DNA from: Sequoia sempervirens
Lineage: Eukaryota; Streptophyta; Pinopsida; Cupressales; Cupressaceae
Assembly (NCBI GenBank): GCA_007258455.2
Contig: VDFB02373365.1
Span: forward strand, 220,566,552-220,630,551
Direction: 5' to 3'
DNA: 64,000 nucleotides
Each line of letters begins with the position of its first letter. The stretch's first letter is position 1. This document shows positions 34,467-46,646 of the stretch, piece by piece. The position numbers were made by a program, and so were the translations under genes. The notes below the pieces were generated by a model. The model did no database searches. It was not told the origin of the DNA and worked only from the letters and a program-made list of their open reading frames with translations.

Positions 34467-35700
34467 AGTGAGAGTTTGTCCCCATGACAAACTCACACTA
34501 AAGTAGACATTCAAGACACTTTAGTATGCCGAAATAACAAAGACACATAGCCATACCCTATCAAAGGCTGAGAAAAACAAAGAAAATCAAAGGATCAAGC
34601 ACAACCATTCCAACACAATGTGGAACGGGGCTGCTTGTCTGTAACATGCGTTGCTCACTTTGGGGTAGTGGAACCTCAGTCTGTCCACTAGGTGAGTTGT
34701 CCCAAATATGTATGCTCACTCTTGGGTAGTGGAACCTCAATCTGTCCACTAGGTGAGTTGTCCCAATGAGGTGGCAAATGAGAGAATCATATTAGCCTCT
34801 CATACCATACAAAATTTATTCTCTTGACAACTTCGATAAGGCACCACAATGTAATGTTTTTGAATGTAATTTTTTGCTAAAGGGGATTTTTCTTTGTTCA
34901 TGTAAGGTCTTCTTCTTAGGGAGCATTGTGCCTAATGTCTCCAAGAGAGGAAAAGTTAAGAATATCAGATCGCCACTTATGGGATTCCTTGTTCACATCA
35001 TACCACAAAGGGAGATCGTATGCTTAGAAATATCACACTCTTGGAGGACATCAAACCCAATGACACCACCAAGAAAAGGACATGTCACAAGAAAAAAGAA
35101 AATCATGCCATGAAATAAGCCAAAAGATGTCATCAATGTATGCCCCCACTTTAAAGCGGTTGCTACACCAATATTGTAAGCAATTGCTTTAAAGTGGCCA
35201 ATGTTTTATTCGAAGACATGAGAAATTTCCTCAAAAAACCCTATGCCAAGTCATATGTTTTCGAAACAAAGTTGCGTCATGAACTAGGAAGGAAGGGTTT
35301 CCCCTAGAAATACATAAGGGATATATTGATTTGGGGTTAGTATGTCTTTCCTACAATGTTGTTTTAGAGAGCTCAGTACTGTCATCATTCCCCAAATACT
35401 CATAGAATTGGACGAATGACAAAAAGAGAGAAAAAAAAAAAGAAAAATCATTTTGGGTAAACATGGAAGATACCTAAATGTATCAATGCCTTACATCATC
35501 CGCAAAAGGAAAACACAAGAAAAATGAAAAAAAAGCTTATGATGTAGAGAAGTATGAAGGGATATATAGAGGAATGCACAAAAAGAGAGAGATACATCAA
35601 ACAAAACATCATAGGGGATCACATTACACACATGCAATCACATAAAGCAACATGGAAATGCAAAAGACTAGTCAGGCACATGCAAGTCAACCTAAAGTAG
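34467..35700 (-). repeat. Element D conserved non-coding block
   Basis: Counterpart of 18116-19365. It contains two tandem copies of the CTCACT...GTGGAACCTCA...CACTAGGTGAG unit (about 34650-34760), against one in C and four in B. Confidence 0.65.
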
Positions 35701-35902
35701 GTAGTCTGCATCCCAATCTCAGTCTGTATAAATGGAAGGTGAACAACTAGCTAAAGGGACAAGAGAAAGTGTTGAAATAGGGGAAGCACCAAGTTCTTCA
35801 CTCTTTTTAGGAGATTTGTCATTTAATCTTATAAAAGAAGAAAATAATGTATTCAACTCATCATGCACTTCTTCATTGATCTTTGCAATGCCAATGTCAT
35901 CA

Positions 35903-36865
35903 GGTGATCCCATAATAGTGGTTTACAATTTTTGGCCAAACTGGACACTGAAATTATTATTTTTAACTAAATCTTCACATTCGAGCACATTAGCGGCTGA
36001 ACTGTGAGGAATTTGAAGATGGTGCAAACTAGAGTCTCATCAAATTTTTTCTGTAGATTCTAAAAAAAAAAATTCAAAATTTTGGAATCAAATTGCACTT
36101 CTTTTTCCATCTCCCACGAAAATTGATTTTTTTAAACAACATTTTTAAAAGTGGCCCGTATAACACATAACTTTTTCCATGAAGGATAAAATTCTATTTT
36201 TTCAAATTTAGATTTGTAACTCTGATATCTAGTGCTTCCACTTGGTTAGATAGTTTTTAATTGAATATTTTTCCTTAATAAAGTTTCAAAGTCAAACAAA
36301 TTACAATTGAACTGGCAGGATAGCATAACTTTTTTTGTATATGTCAAAAGTTTATTTTTTATTTTTGTTGGATCAAGGACTTCAATATCTGGTGCACTCA
36401 TATTTTTCAATTTTTTGTTTTAATAATCTTCTATTTTTCCACATGAAGAACAAAGAAATTCATTTTCAATGAAAACCTATGTTTAATAAAACTTAAAAAA
36501 AAAAAACGTAACAAAACCAAAACATATTAAAATTATATTCATTGGATAGCTTGTTCTGAGGAATACCATAATCATTTGAAATAAATTTTAAATGAATTCA
36601 TTTGATCCCCAAAAGCTAAATCAAAAGTGATTTTTTATCAGCATTTTGATAGGTGTAAAGGAGATGCATTTATAGGTATGGTTTAAAACTAGCAAGGTTC
36701 TATCCAAGGGGGTTTGATCTAAGGTGATTTGATCAAACCCTCTTCAATTAGAATCTTTAATATGGAACTTTTTAAGGCTTAAATCATTATATTTTCTAAA
36801 AATATGTGAATTCAGCTAAAATTCGTTCCTCTCAAGAATTGTAAACCACTATTATGACAGCACCC
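35903..36865. mobile_element. Non-autonomous TIR transposon in D
   Basis: The inverted ends share CATAATAGTGGTTTACAATT (35911-35930 and reverse complement 36837-36856), with outer ends GGTGATCC and GGGTGCTGT. It is flanked by CATCA (35898-35902, 36866-36870). The interior is AT-rich with no transposase. It splits sequence that is continuous in element C (near 19560-19590). The superfamily is not assigned. Confidence 0.7.
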
Positions 36866-37660
36866 CATCATCTATATTTATCACAATGGGAGGTTGAATG
36901 ACAATGTCCATGGAAGGTTCTTGTTTGTGTTGTGACGAGGGTATAGGGTCATCATGCATTGCTTCAAGTAAGTTTAGATTTTGATTTTCTATGTTGTTGT
37001 TATCTTCTTGAGTTTGTAACTTATGAGCAATAGCACGTCGTCTATGCCTACGCTCTCTATCACTTTGATTTTATTTCAATTTGTTGTCAATTTTTGTTTG
37101 TGTAAGAGTGGGTTTGTCAATCATAGGTTCATTCTCTTCCTTGGGAGGAATAATAGAAACAACAAGAGGTTGTTCAACCACTTTCTCTTTAGGTATGTAA
37201 ACTTGTTTGACTCTAGGAGGGACAATGAGATTGTTTTGGCTATCTCGTGGTCTCTTGTAGGAAATAGTAGGAGGGTTTGCTATATGTTGTTTATGAATGT
37301 TTGGAAGGGATTTCGGTTCAATCTTTGCTTCGTCAAGGATAGGTGTTTCAATTATAGGAAGAGGTATATTTCGAAGGGATAATCCCACCATTTTATTTTC
37401 CTTGAACTTTTGATATAATTTGAAAAAGAAGTCCTTACGAAGCTTAATAGGTTCCATAGGCTCAGGCCAAAAGAAATATAAAGAAAAGTTCCCTCTGGCC
37501 GACGCAAGATTAAATACACTATGATGCACAATAAAGATATCATTTCCAAATGGAAACTTTAGACATTTATGAATAACCAAAGGGACAACATTTATGGAGT
37601 GAAGCAATGGATAGCCTAGCTTCACATGAAATTGGTCCAATTGTGGCCATTATGGTGAAT
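36866..37660 (-). pseudogene. Element D protease-like region
   Basis: The 37640-37071 frame gives VKLGYPLLHSINVVPL, KFPFGNDIFIVHH and KRPRDSQNNLIVPPR, colinear with element C 20350-19790. The PWL of C is PLL here. The D-derived similarity stops at about 37660, in the middle of the region upstream of that motif. Confidence 0.6.
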
Positions 37661-37726
37661 GAGACTGTGGAGTAATTTTTTCCTTCAAACATTTTTAGTT
37701 TCTGGCCCTTACTTTTTTGCTTTAGG

Positions 37727-38364
37727 ATGGCTTCACACTTGAAGGAAAAAGACCACTCTCGTATAAAGGCGTGCAATGTTCCATGTGATGGCTATGCGGC
37801 TTTATATATACCATTTTCCTTTCAAGAAAGTGGGAGTGCAAGAAAAAGTGAAAAGAGGGTCCAAATTGTGCAAGAGGATGAGGAGGAAAGTTTCAAATCA
37901 TCAAGCCTTGTTGTTGCACCTGAAGTGGGTGAGAGTTTTATTTTAAGGCCTCCGAGGAGAAAGAACCATTGCAAAGGAGAAGTCTCTTCAAGACCAACTT
38001 CAAGAGCAAAGGTAAAGTATGCAAGTTAGTAATTGATTCAGGCTCCACTGATAATATAGTATCAAAGGAAATGGTAGATAAGTTGAGTTTGGTAAAAGTT
38101 CCTCATCAAACACCCTATAAGGTGTCATGGTTAAATAATGATCAGTCACTCCTAGTCAATGAGCAGGCTTTAGTTGAATTTCAGATTGGAGGATATAGAG
38201 ATAGGGTACTTTGTGATGTTTTACCAATGCAATGTTGCCATTTGTTGCCTGGAAGGCCATGGAAATTTGATAAACATGTTGTGTATGATGGATGGGATAA
38301 TACATACCAGATTGTGCATGAAGGGAACTCATTCACTTTGTTACAATTGCAAGAAGATAGGTAA
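37727..38364 (+). pseudogene. Element E retroviral-type aspartic protease
   Basis: KGKVCKLVIDSGSTDNIVS places the catalytic DSGSTD at 38035-38052. Then come PYKVSWLNNDQSLLVNEQA, FQIGGYRDRVLCDVLPM and HLLPGRPWKFDKHVVYDG, the usual layout of gypsy-type proteases, with LPGRPW for LLGRPW. The upstream frame (37727-38029) is the end of gag. The frames overlap, indicating one frameshift. The protease would mature Gag and Pol. Confidence 0.75.
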
Positions 38365-39074
38365 CATACAAGGGCATCAAAAGTAATTATGATGGGTACT
38401 AATAAAGAGTTTGTGAAGGTTGAGGATAGAAAAAAAGAAGAGTGTGTACAAGGTGAAGGTGTCAAAACAATGAATTTGAAATGTGTCTTGGTATTGGAGA
38501 GGGAAAAAGTGATGATGGCAAAGGCAAACCAAGGGAAGGTCAAAAATGTTTTTTTTTGTGAAGGGTGCAAATGGTTTAGAGAAGTGTGATAATATAGTGA
38601 TTGGGACGATGCTATGTCAACTTGTTGAAAGAAAGGTTGATGGGAAGGTGTATTCCATTAGTACAAAGGTCAAAAAGCTTGATAAGACAAAAGCATTTGG
38701 GTCTGAGAACCTGAAAGGAGATGCAAAGGTAATGGGTGAAGTGAACAGGGGTATTTGGCCAAGGCATTTGAATAAGTTCAAGTATGTAGAGATGATGGAT
38801 AGAGTTCAAGAACCAAAAGGTAAATGTTTGTTTGCAAGTGTGACTTCTATTTCAATTGAGAATAATGGTGAAAAGCATGAGGTAGGTTAGTTTGAAGGGA
38901 TGAGGCATTGGCAAGGCGAACACAAGTTCAACAAGGCAAGACATGGAGCAGGAACTGGTTATTTGTTCCCATGGAGGAGACTTCCACATTAGGGAGCATT
39001 TTTAAGACAAAGTCATGCTATGAAAGAGTTAGGTTTGAGTCAATTTGGTCCTCATGGGACATAAGGTTTTTTTT

Positions 39075-39090
39075 AGTGGGGGTGTATGGT
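39075..39090 (+). promoter_or_regulatory. Element E polypurine tract
   Basis: AGTGGGGGTGTATGGT directly before TGAAGTGCATCAAG, the apparent LTR start. Confidence 0.5.
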
Positions 39091-40441
39091 TGAAGTGCAT
39101 CAAGTCCTAATCATTAAGTTAGAAGGTTCATAGTTTGAGTTTGATGAAATTGGGTCATTTCAGTGTAATAAGACCATTTCAAGGCCATTTTTTTGTTTTA
39201 GGAGTTATTTTTGAATCATTTGTGTTTTTAGAGGGTCTATAGTGCAATAAAGTGTCAAAAGTGCAAAGTTGTCAAATTTGTAAGTTGCAAAATTGCAACA
39301 AATTTGAAAGGAAACGGTTAGTTTTTGAAAAGTTGTTGTTTTGGGTGGTTGAATTCAGTTGAGGGATGGTAGTTCATGTCTTATAGGTTTAAAAATATCT
39401 CATATATTCAAGTTTGAGGTTGGAGAAACAAAGTTTGAAAGAAAATCAATAAAATCATATTGTCTCCTTGCAATTTTTTGTGATTTTCCAAAATTTCTGA
39501 ATTTTCCTTGTGTTGTACGGTTCCATACAATGTGGTTGTGCTTTATTTTTTATGGAAACTAGTGGGAAGTAGAGTTAACTTCATCAAAATTTTGGTTTGA
39601 AGCAATTTCATTCATTTTTGTACATTTGAGAGGCAATTTTTTGAAGATTGGTTTGTGTGCCCTGTTTCAAGGGTTTTGAATGCTTAAAAATGCCATTCTA
39701 AGCCTTCCACCCACTTTATGATGTTGTAACTCAGTGGATAGGCTTATTTTGGGTTGTAAAACATGTTTGCATCGTTTCATGTGCAGGGGAGGTCTGGCTT
39801 ATGATTTTTTTTTATGCCCTAGATGGCATTTTGTATGGTTTTGAAGGAAAAAGAGAGGTTAGAGAGGGTATTTATGTGAGAAGCATCTATGTTATTTTAA
39901 GCTTATTCAGGGTTATTCAAGGGTGTTTGAGTTGGTGGCAAAGACTGGGGAAGTCTGAAATTAGCTTTTTCAATAAACCCTAGGGTAGATTGGGAAAAGA
40001 GAGGGTTTTGGAGTTCAGGGTGTTGCAGGGTCTTACTTGCCCTGAGAACTATGGATTTTGTGCTTTCTCAGTAGGTGAGTCCTACCCAATTAAATATTGG
40101 GATTTGTAAGGAATTCCTAAGGTGGTTACTTTGGAAATTAGGCCTAATTGGCCTTGCAGATAACGTTATTTCTTCTTTTAGTGCAAGTTGTTCCAAGTTA
40201 GTCCTATGTGGGTTTGAAGTATGTTGAAGAGGACTAAAATGGGTGTCTAGAATGATGATTATTTTTTGGGGTTGTTAAAGAGATCTAAGAGTTAAGTTGA
40301 GAAAATTGGGTCTACTGACCTACAAGATTAACTAGGTGGAAAAATGGAAAATAAGCCAAAGTTGGTTTTATGAGAAGGAAGGTGATTTGAAATTTTTTAA
40401 ATTGAAAAGAGAGAGGGGTTAGTCAACCTATGTTGCTATCA
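39091..40441 (+). repeat. Element E 3' LTR
   Basis: From TGAAGTGC to GCTATCA, with D LTR sequence resuming at 40442 (GATCTTGATCATGAAC). There is no partner LTR, so the limits come from TG...CA ends and the adjoining D sequence. Confidence 0.5.
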
Positions 40442-40837
40442 GATCTTGATCATGAACTTGACATAAGATAATGGCTTTGAACACTTGAACTTGATCACCA
40501 ATGCTACACCATCACATTAGCTCAACAATGTGCATGACTTTGACATGATAATTGATATCTTGATTGTTGCAATAACCCTTCAATAAATCTTCCCCTGAAT
40601 GCTCTATAATGATCTTGTGAAAGTACTCCTGAATACTCATAAAATTCTAGGTGAAACTAAGTGAAATAGCCTTGTATCTATACATAACTTACTTTTAATT
40701 CTTGAAATTCAAATAACAAGTTGACATTAGATCTACGATTTCAAATAATTAAAATACTGCTAAAAACATATTCCAAGGGGGGATCCTAGGGTTAAGTGAG
40801 GACCCATACACTATGTGGCGAATAGGTGTCAATTCAT
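40442..40837 (-). repeat. Element D right LTR, first part
   Basis: Similar to C LTR 17226-17640. It ends at the left edge of element B. Type 1 hairpin at 40799-40830, degraded by the insertion. Confidence 0.6.
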
Positions 40838-42387
40838 TGAGGAAAAGGGGTGCACTAATGGTACCACTCTTCTCCCACAATCATTCAATAATGTCCTATG
40901 AGTCCTAATTTGATTGACTATCAACCCCACAAGGTGAGTCAATTCACAACAAGGAAGACCTAGGAGGGGGATTTTTCAACATTTAGGGGTTCACCACCAA
41001 GCGAATGCCTGGAAAAGACAAACAAGAATTCAACTCACAAAATATAACAATGCAAGCTAAATGAAGAATGCAAATGATGAAATTATGCAACAAGGATTCA
41101 AGATGTATGTACCTAGGAAGTTTGGAGATGTTGTGAGGATTCTAGAAATGCAAAGAAGTTTCCAAAATATGCTATGGAGAACTAAGACACCCTTATTGTT
41201 GTCTTAGGCACGTTGTTGTTTCTCAAGGTAGATGCATAATCTTTAGATGTTGAAACTAGATCTGGAAGAATTTCTAAAAAATAGCCTTGGGAGGACTAAG
41301 ACACCTTTACTATTGTCTTAGTCCCATTTGGAATTTATGAAATCTTTGAATATGGTCCTAAGGCTTGATGTCTGCATTTCCTTCTTCTCTAATCTCAGGT
41401 TCTGAAACCTTCAAATTTGCTTTTTTAGGTGAGTTTTCATGAAGATGACAACTTTGTAATGTAACTTTGACAGCTTTGTACTCCAAATGATCTTTAAGTC
41501 TTCAACCTAGATCTACAATCATAAATATGCAAGAAAGGAAAAACTTGTTGATTGTTAGTGAATGGGGGTTTTCCTTGGTCAAACCCCTTGTTGGTAATTA
41601 AACCTTGGAATGAAATGAAATAATGAAGGGAAACGATGAATGAACAACATGTAGTGCTACAACTCACCAAACCCTTATTGTAAAATCTACAAACTTGTGT
41701 GAAATGGTTGCAATGGATATGAATCTTGAATCAAAGGAATTATCAATGAATATGGACTTGAATTGCTTGCTTGAATCAAAACCCCACATCACAAATGTTA
41801 GCACAACATACATGATGCAAGAATATCTTTGAAATGATGCTTGAATCTTGATTATGGCTCCAAATGCTTGATAGAATGCTCTTGAATGTTGTTGTGAACT
41901 CAATTTTCTATTAGGAATGCTCTCATAAAAGACTTGATGTGAAATGAATGAATGAACCTTGTATTTATACTTATCTATGATTAATATCCCAAAATTACAC
42001 CACACCAAGCCGAAATATGAATTCATTAAATAAAGGAGGCTAAATCCTACTAGAATTTGAAATTAAATCTCAAAAATAACTCAAGGGGGGCACAAACACC
42101 AAAAAGAGGCCCATTTAAGATACCTCAAAATTAGGGTCCTGAGACCTTTGGGGGACAAAGAAGCCCTAGGTGGCATTTTAGTCTTGACCCAAAAATCAAG
42201 GTCACTCAGATGAAATCATTAAATTATCATTTATGCATTAGAGAATGTTGGGATTAGCCAGAAAAAGATATAATTCATAGGGCTTGTGGATACAAAATAG
42301 GACATTAAGACATAAATAGGGATAAATAAAGCAAGGTGGGCCCAAACAAGTGTGAAAATGCAAGGGTATGCATTTTACTACACTACA
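40838..42387 (-). repeat. Element B left LTR (3' LTR)
   Basis: Ends TACTACACTACA at 42387. Direct repeat of 46510-46646 plus 58081-59539. Contains type 2 hairpins at 41177-41209 and 41289-41325. Confidence 0.8.
41289..41325. repeat. Type 2 hairpin module in B LTR
   Basis: GGGAGGACTAAGACACC ... TGTCTTAGTCCC. Related modules: 41177-41209, 46013-46047, 58284-58319, 58395-58431 and 59187-59222. Confidence 0.7.
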
Positions 42388-42402
42388 TTTAGCCCCCACT
42401 TT
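42388..42402 (-). promoter_or_regulatory. Element B polypurine tract
   Basis: Minus strand AAAGTGGGGGCTAAA abuts LTR start TGTAGTGTAG. Confidence 0.75.
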
Positions 42403-42766
42403 AGTGAGAGGATGAACTTGCTTCAAACTCACACTAAATTAGCCAACCTCACAATCAAGAGGGGTTGAAATGTACGAATGCTAATAAGATAGGATGACAA
42501 TAACCAAGAGGGTTGCCAAGCCCCCAAGATCGAGATCCTATGGCAAACCAACATAAGAAAAAAGAAATGTTCTTGTAGATGATATATGAAGCCATAATCA
42601 TATCGCCTGCAAACACCATCAAAGACAAAAAATGGTAAAAGGTAAAATAAAAAGGAAAAATGCTACATATCAAGCTTCAACTAGTTGTCCAACATGGTGG
42701 ATCAGGTCTACGTTGTTTGTCCAAAACAGTTTACAAGTGGAATGCACTATCCACTATGCTAACAAA

Positions 42767-43185
42767 ATGCACACTCACAAGGGCTAGTGAAGCCAAGTGT
42801 CCACTAGGTGAGCCCCAAGAGGTCCATATCAAAGTCATACCCCCATGACTATGATAAAGACAAAAGAAAAATGCATGCTCACAAGGGCTAGTGAAGCTAG
42901 GTGTTCACTAGGTGAGCCCCAGGGGGCCATATCAAAGCCATACCTCCATGACTTTAATAAGACACAAAAAGGAAAAATGCATGCTCACAAGGGCTAGTGA
43001 AGCTAGGTGTTCACTAGGTGAGCCCCAGGGGACCATATCAAAGCCATACCTCTATGACTTTAATATGGTACAAAAAGGAAAAATGCACACTCACAAGGGC
43101 TAGTGAAGCTAGGTGTTCACTAGGTGAGCCCCAGGGGACCATATCAAAGCCATACCTCCATGACTTTGATAAGATACAAAAAGGA
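42767..43185. repeat. Tandem array 1 in B: four units of about 106 bp
   Basis: Units start at 42767, 42871, 42977 and 43083 (ATGCACACTCACAAGGGCTA type starts), each holding CACTAGGTGAGCCCC and CATATCAAAG. C has one unit and D two. Confidence 0.85.
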
Positions 43186-43229
43186 AAAAATACAACAAGA
43201 AAGAGGGATGCTCAAAGGGATTTTTCTTA

Positions 43230-43450
43230 ATTCATTCAAGGTCTTAATCTTAGGGGACATCATGCTTAACATCTCCAAAAGAGGATAAATACAAGGTCTT
43301 ATCCTGGGGAACATCGTACCTAATGATCGTACCCAATGCTTCCAAGAGAGGACAAGCACAAAAGGTCTCATCTCGTTTCCAAGAGAGGACAAGTCCAAGG
43401 TCTCATCTTGGGGAACATTGTATCTAATGTTTCTAAGAGAGGACAAGGAA
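43230..43450. repeat. Tandem array 2 in B: about four units of 53-70 bp
   Basis: Units begin CAAGGTCTTATC-like at about 43230, 43291, 43361 and 43397, and each ends CCAAGAGAGGACAAG-like. One unit is internally deleted. Confidence 0.65.
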
Positions 43451-43811
43451 ATACCACACTCTTGAAGAAAGTCAAACCCAATGACACCACTAAGAGGAAA
43501 AACATATCATAGAAAGAAAGAAAATCACATCAAGGAACATGAAAATGAATGTGAATGAAATAATGTCAATGCATGCCCCCACATTAAAGGAATTGCTAAC
43601 ACCATGTTGTGAGAAATTACTTTAAAGTAGCCAAAAGAAAAAGGGAAAAGGGAAAATAAAGGGTTTCCCCCCAGAAACACATAAGGGATCTATGGATTTG
43701 GGGTCAGTATCTATCTTTGTTGCAATGATATCAGAGAGCTCAAAACTATCATCATTCCCCAAATACACATAGAATTGGAAGAATGACACAAAGAGAGAAA
43801 AAATAAATGAA

Positions 43812-44345
43812 AAATCTTTTGCATCAACATGGAAGAAACATGAATGTATCGATGCCTTGTGCCATCCCTAAAAGGAAAACACAATACAAAAATGAAAATG
43901 AAAAGAAAAGATAAGGAAAAATATTTTTGGGTCAACATGGAAGAGACATAGGGTGTCTTGATGCCTTGTGTCATCCCCAAAAGGAAAACATAAGACAAAA
44001 ATGAAAATAAAAATCAAAGATAAGGAAAAATATTTTGGGTCAACATGGAAGAGACATAGGGTGCCTCGATACCTTGTGTCATCCCCAAAAGGAAAACACA
44101 AGACAAAAATGAAAGTGAAAAGCAAAGATAAAGGAAAAATATTTTGGGTCAATATGGAAGAGACATAGGGTGTCTCGATGCCTTGCATCATCCCCAAAAG
44201 GAAAAAAAAAAGACAAAAAAGAAAATGAAAAGTGAAGATAAGGAAAAATATTTTGGGTCAACATGGAAGAGACATAGGGTGTCTCGACACCTTGCATTAT
44301 CCCCAAAAGGAAAACACAAGACAAAAATTAAAATAAAAAGAAAAG
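43812..44345. repeat. Tandem array 3 in B: five units of 108-109 bp
   Basis: The anchor CAACATGG (or CAATATGG) recurs at 43825, 43933, 44041, 44150 and 44259. Each unit includes ATCCCCAAAAGGAAAA. C (about 19118) and D (about 35461) have one unit each. Confidence 0.85.
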
Positions 44346-44750
44346 ATAAAAGATCAATGAAAAGGCAAAAGTATACAACATATAGAAGAATGAAGGTACA
44401 AATAGAGGAATGTGCATAGATAGAGAGACATCAAACAAAACATCACGGGGGATCACAATACATACATGAAATCACTTGAAAGGAAAGAAAATAATGCAAA
44501 AGAATAGTAAGGAAAAGGCAAATCAACCTAAAGCAGCTCACCCACCTCCCAACCTTAGTCTGTATAAGTGGAAGGTAGATGAAAAACCGAAGGGACAACA
44601 ACAAATTCCTTACTAGGACAAGGCTATCAACTTCTTGCCCCCACTAAGTACAAGAAAAGAATGAGCTGAGGTAGGTGATGGGACTTGGGTCATGTAATAG
44701 TGAGAATAGAGTATTCTGCAACTATTGTAACATGACAAAAGGATGAAGGA
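44346..44750 (-). other. Element B non-coding stretch before tandem arrays
   Basis: Conserved with the C and D blocks (GGATCACATTAC-like, ATGAAATCAC). No ORF supported. Confidence 0.45.
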
Positions 44751-44754
44751 TATG

Positions 44755-45586
44755 CTATTTAATCACTAGGTAACAAGTATCTTTGTCACTGTGATATTTG
44801 CTCAATATGATCTTGAATGCACAACACTCATCAGTACTATGTGTAAGAGTCTTGTGGTATTGACAAAGTGGAACCTTTGCACCTTTAGGATATAGTATTA
44901 GTCTATCTTTCTCTGGTGGAAATAGGATAAGTCCCTGGTTGAGAAGGATTTGTAAATTTCTTTCACTTTCAAGTGGCAATCAAGGGGGTTTGAGTTTTTG
45001 TAACTTGTAAGGCCTCTTGTGTTTTCTAGATTTACCAACTTCTCTAGATGGGATTAGGGTAGGAGGTCCTAAGATGATCTTATCATCTTTGGAATTGTTA
45101 TCAGTCATTGGTTGTTCTTGGGGAAGAAGGATATTCAAATTAGGAGGAGAATAAAAAATCACCATGCCATTGCTACAAAGCTTTAAGTATTCTCTAGGAG
45201 GTCTTATGTTGTGAGGGGGATCTTGATATGCTAACCCTTTTGTGTTTTCATTAGTTGGTATTTTCTCTAATACTTGATAAATTTCATGTGCACTTGTATT
45301 GATCACATCCTTGTTTACTTAAGATCATGAATCCCTTTCCATATGTTTCTTCTATATTGATCAAAGTGTTTGTCACTTTGTTATCATAAAATGTTTGAGC
45401 GTTTGTTTTTGTGGAGGAACTAGGTTCACCTATTGTAGGAAGCTTAGGTTCAACTTGTGTTTCAAGATGTAAATAACCAAACATCTCAAGAGGTGGTATT
45501 GTAGGGGGACTTGGTTGTTTCATGGATGGAGAGAAGGATGAATTATTTTTAAGGTTGTTAAGGCAATCATTTAGGAATGAGTTCAT
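44755..45586 (-). pseudogene. Element B gag-like remnant
   Basis: Pro/Ser-rich frames (SPSMKQPSPPTIPPLEMFG at about 45530-45475; PPREYLKLCSNGMVIF) lead to CQYHKTLTHSTDECCAFK at about 44865-44810, a C-H-H-C knuckle variant seen in gypsy-type gag proteins. Frameshifts separate the segments at about 45300 and 44980. The globular gag core is not visible, so the element is more reduced than C. Confidence 0.5.
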
Positions 45587-46485
45587 GTTGTCATCATCTT
45601 CTCCAATGATGTCAACATCATGAGGAGGGCATGCATTAGGAGTTGTGTGAGCATGAGAAAGTTCAATTTCATTAGGGTCATTACCAAACGCACAATTTGA
45701 AACATCTACGAAAGATTTTCAAGGACATCTAAAGCTTTCCAAAGCACATATCCATGATGCAAGATTGAATAAATACACTTGAAATGAAAGAAATTGGAAT
45801 AACAACAATTCTACAAACTGAAATAAAGACCTAAAGTCAGCCAATAGAAGCACAGAAAAGTAATTTCAGATCCTGAAAACTGGAAGGTCAAAATAAACGG
45901 GGATTAAGAAGCTAGTAAGGTTTTCTTGGTCCTACTGGTGAGATTCTAAAGTTCCAGCCCCTGAAATAGATAGCAAACAATAGAGAGAGGATTTTGGATC
46001 AAAAACCCTGAAAGGGACTAAGACACCAGGAGGGGCATTTTAGTCCTAGTAGAGGTTTTTCCTAGAAAAAAAACAAATTCTGGATTGTCTATAGTGTTTA
46101 TAGATTGCCTATTTAGGATGCTAATGTTTAGAAACAGGAAAATGTGCAAATAAATGCAAGAAAAATTAACTAGTAACAAGAAATTGAATGCAAAGTTAAT
46201 GTAATTTTTTTCAATTTTGAATGCAATAAGAATGTTACTAAATGAAATTAAGATGATGAATAATGCACTTTTTCAGTTTTTGAACGAAATGAAATGATGC
46301 AAGAAAGAAAAAATGCAACCTATATGCACTTTCACTAATGCAAATATGAGAAACCCTAAATGCAATTTTCACTAAGTATGAAAAACCCTAGATGCAATTT
46401 CACTAATGCAAAATGAATGCAAGAATGAATGCAATCTAGATCTAGAACTTGAATGAACTCCAAATCAGAAAATGAATGTTCAAAA
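45587..46485 (-). other. Element B leader
   Basis: Non-coding AT-rich leader between 5' LTR and gag remnant. One type 2 hairpin at 46013-46047. Confidence 0.5.
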
Positions 46486-46487
46486 GA

Positions 46488-46500
46488 GTCGGGTTCACCA
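46488..46500 (-). promoter_or_regulatory. Element B candidate primer-binding site
   Basis: Plus GTCGGGTTCACCA ends in CCA, nine bases from the LTR edge. tRNA not identified. Confidence 0.4.
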
Positions 46501-46509
46501 AAATGATTT

Positions 46510-46646
46510 GTTGGGAAAAGAGATACACTAATTGTACCACTATTCTCCCACAATCATTCAATAATGTCCTAGGATTCCTAATTGGATTGACTATCAACCC
46601 CACAAGGTGAGTCGATTCACAATAAGGAAGACCTAGGAGGGGGCCT
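46510..46646 (-). repeat. Element B right LTR, first piece
   Basis: Matches 40838-40976. Broken by element A, whose target duplication starts within GGCCT at 46642-46646. Confidence 0.75.

Larger units (their letters stand above)
37661..40441 (+). mobile_element. Element E: plus-strand Ty3/gypsy remnant (protease and 3' LTR)
   Basis: Holds the end of gag, a protease domain, an altered coding stretch to about 38890, a polypurine tract and one LTR. RT, RNase H, integrase and the 5' LTR are missing. Its two flanks are both D-derived but not adjacent in D, so E arrived with, or was followed by, a deletion of D. Confidence 0.6.

Noticed and set aside
43711..44324. Hydrophobic minus-strand ORFs over tandem array 3
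   Set aside because: They are translations of a Lys/AAA-rich tandem repeat read backwards. Repeats keep the frame open by chance.
42767..44345. Regularly spaced repeats that could suggest a CRISPR-like array
   Set aside because: Units are contiguous tandem copies with the whole unit repeated and no unique spacers, in a plant retroelement.
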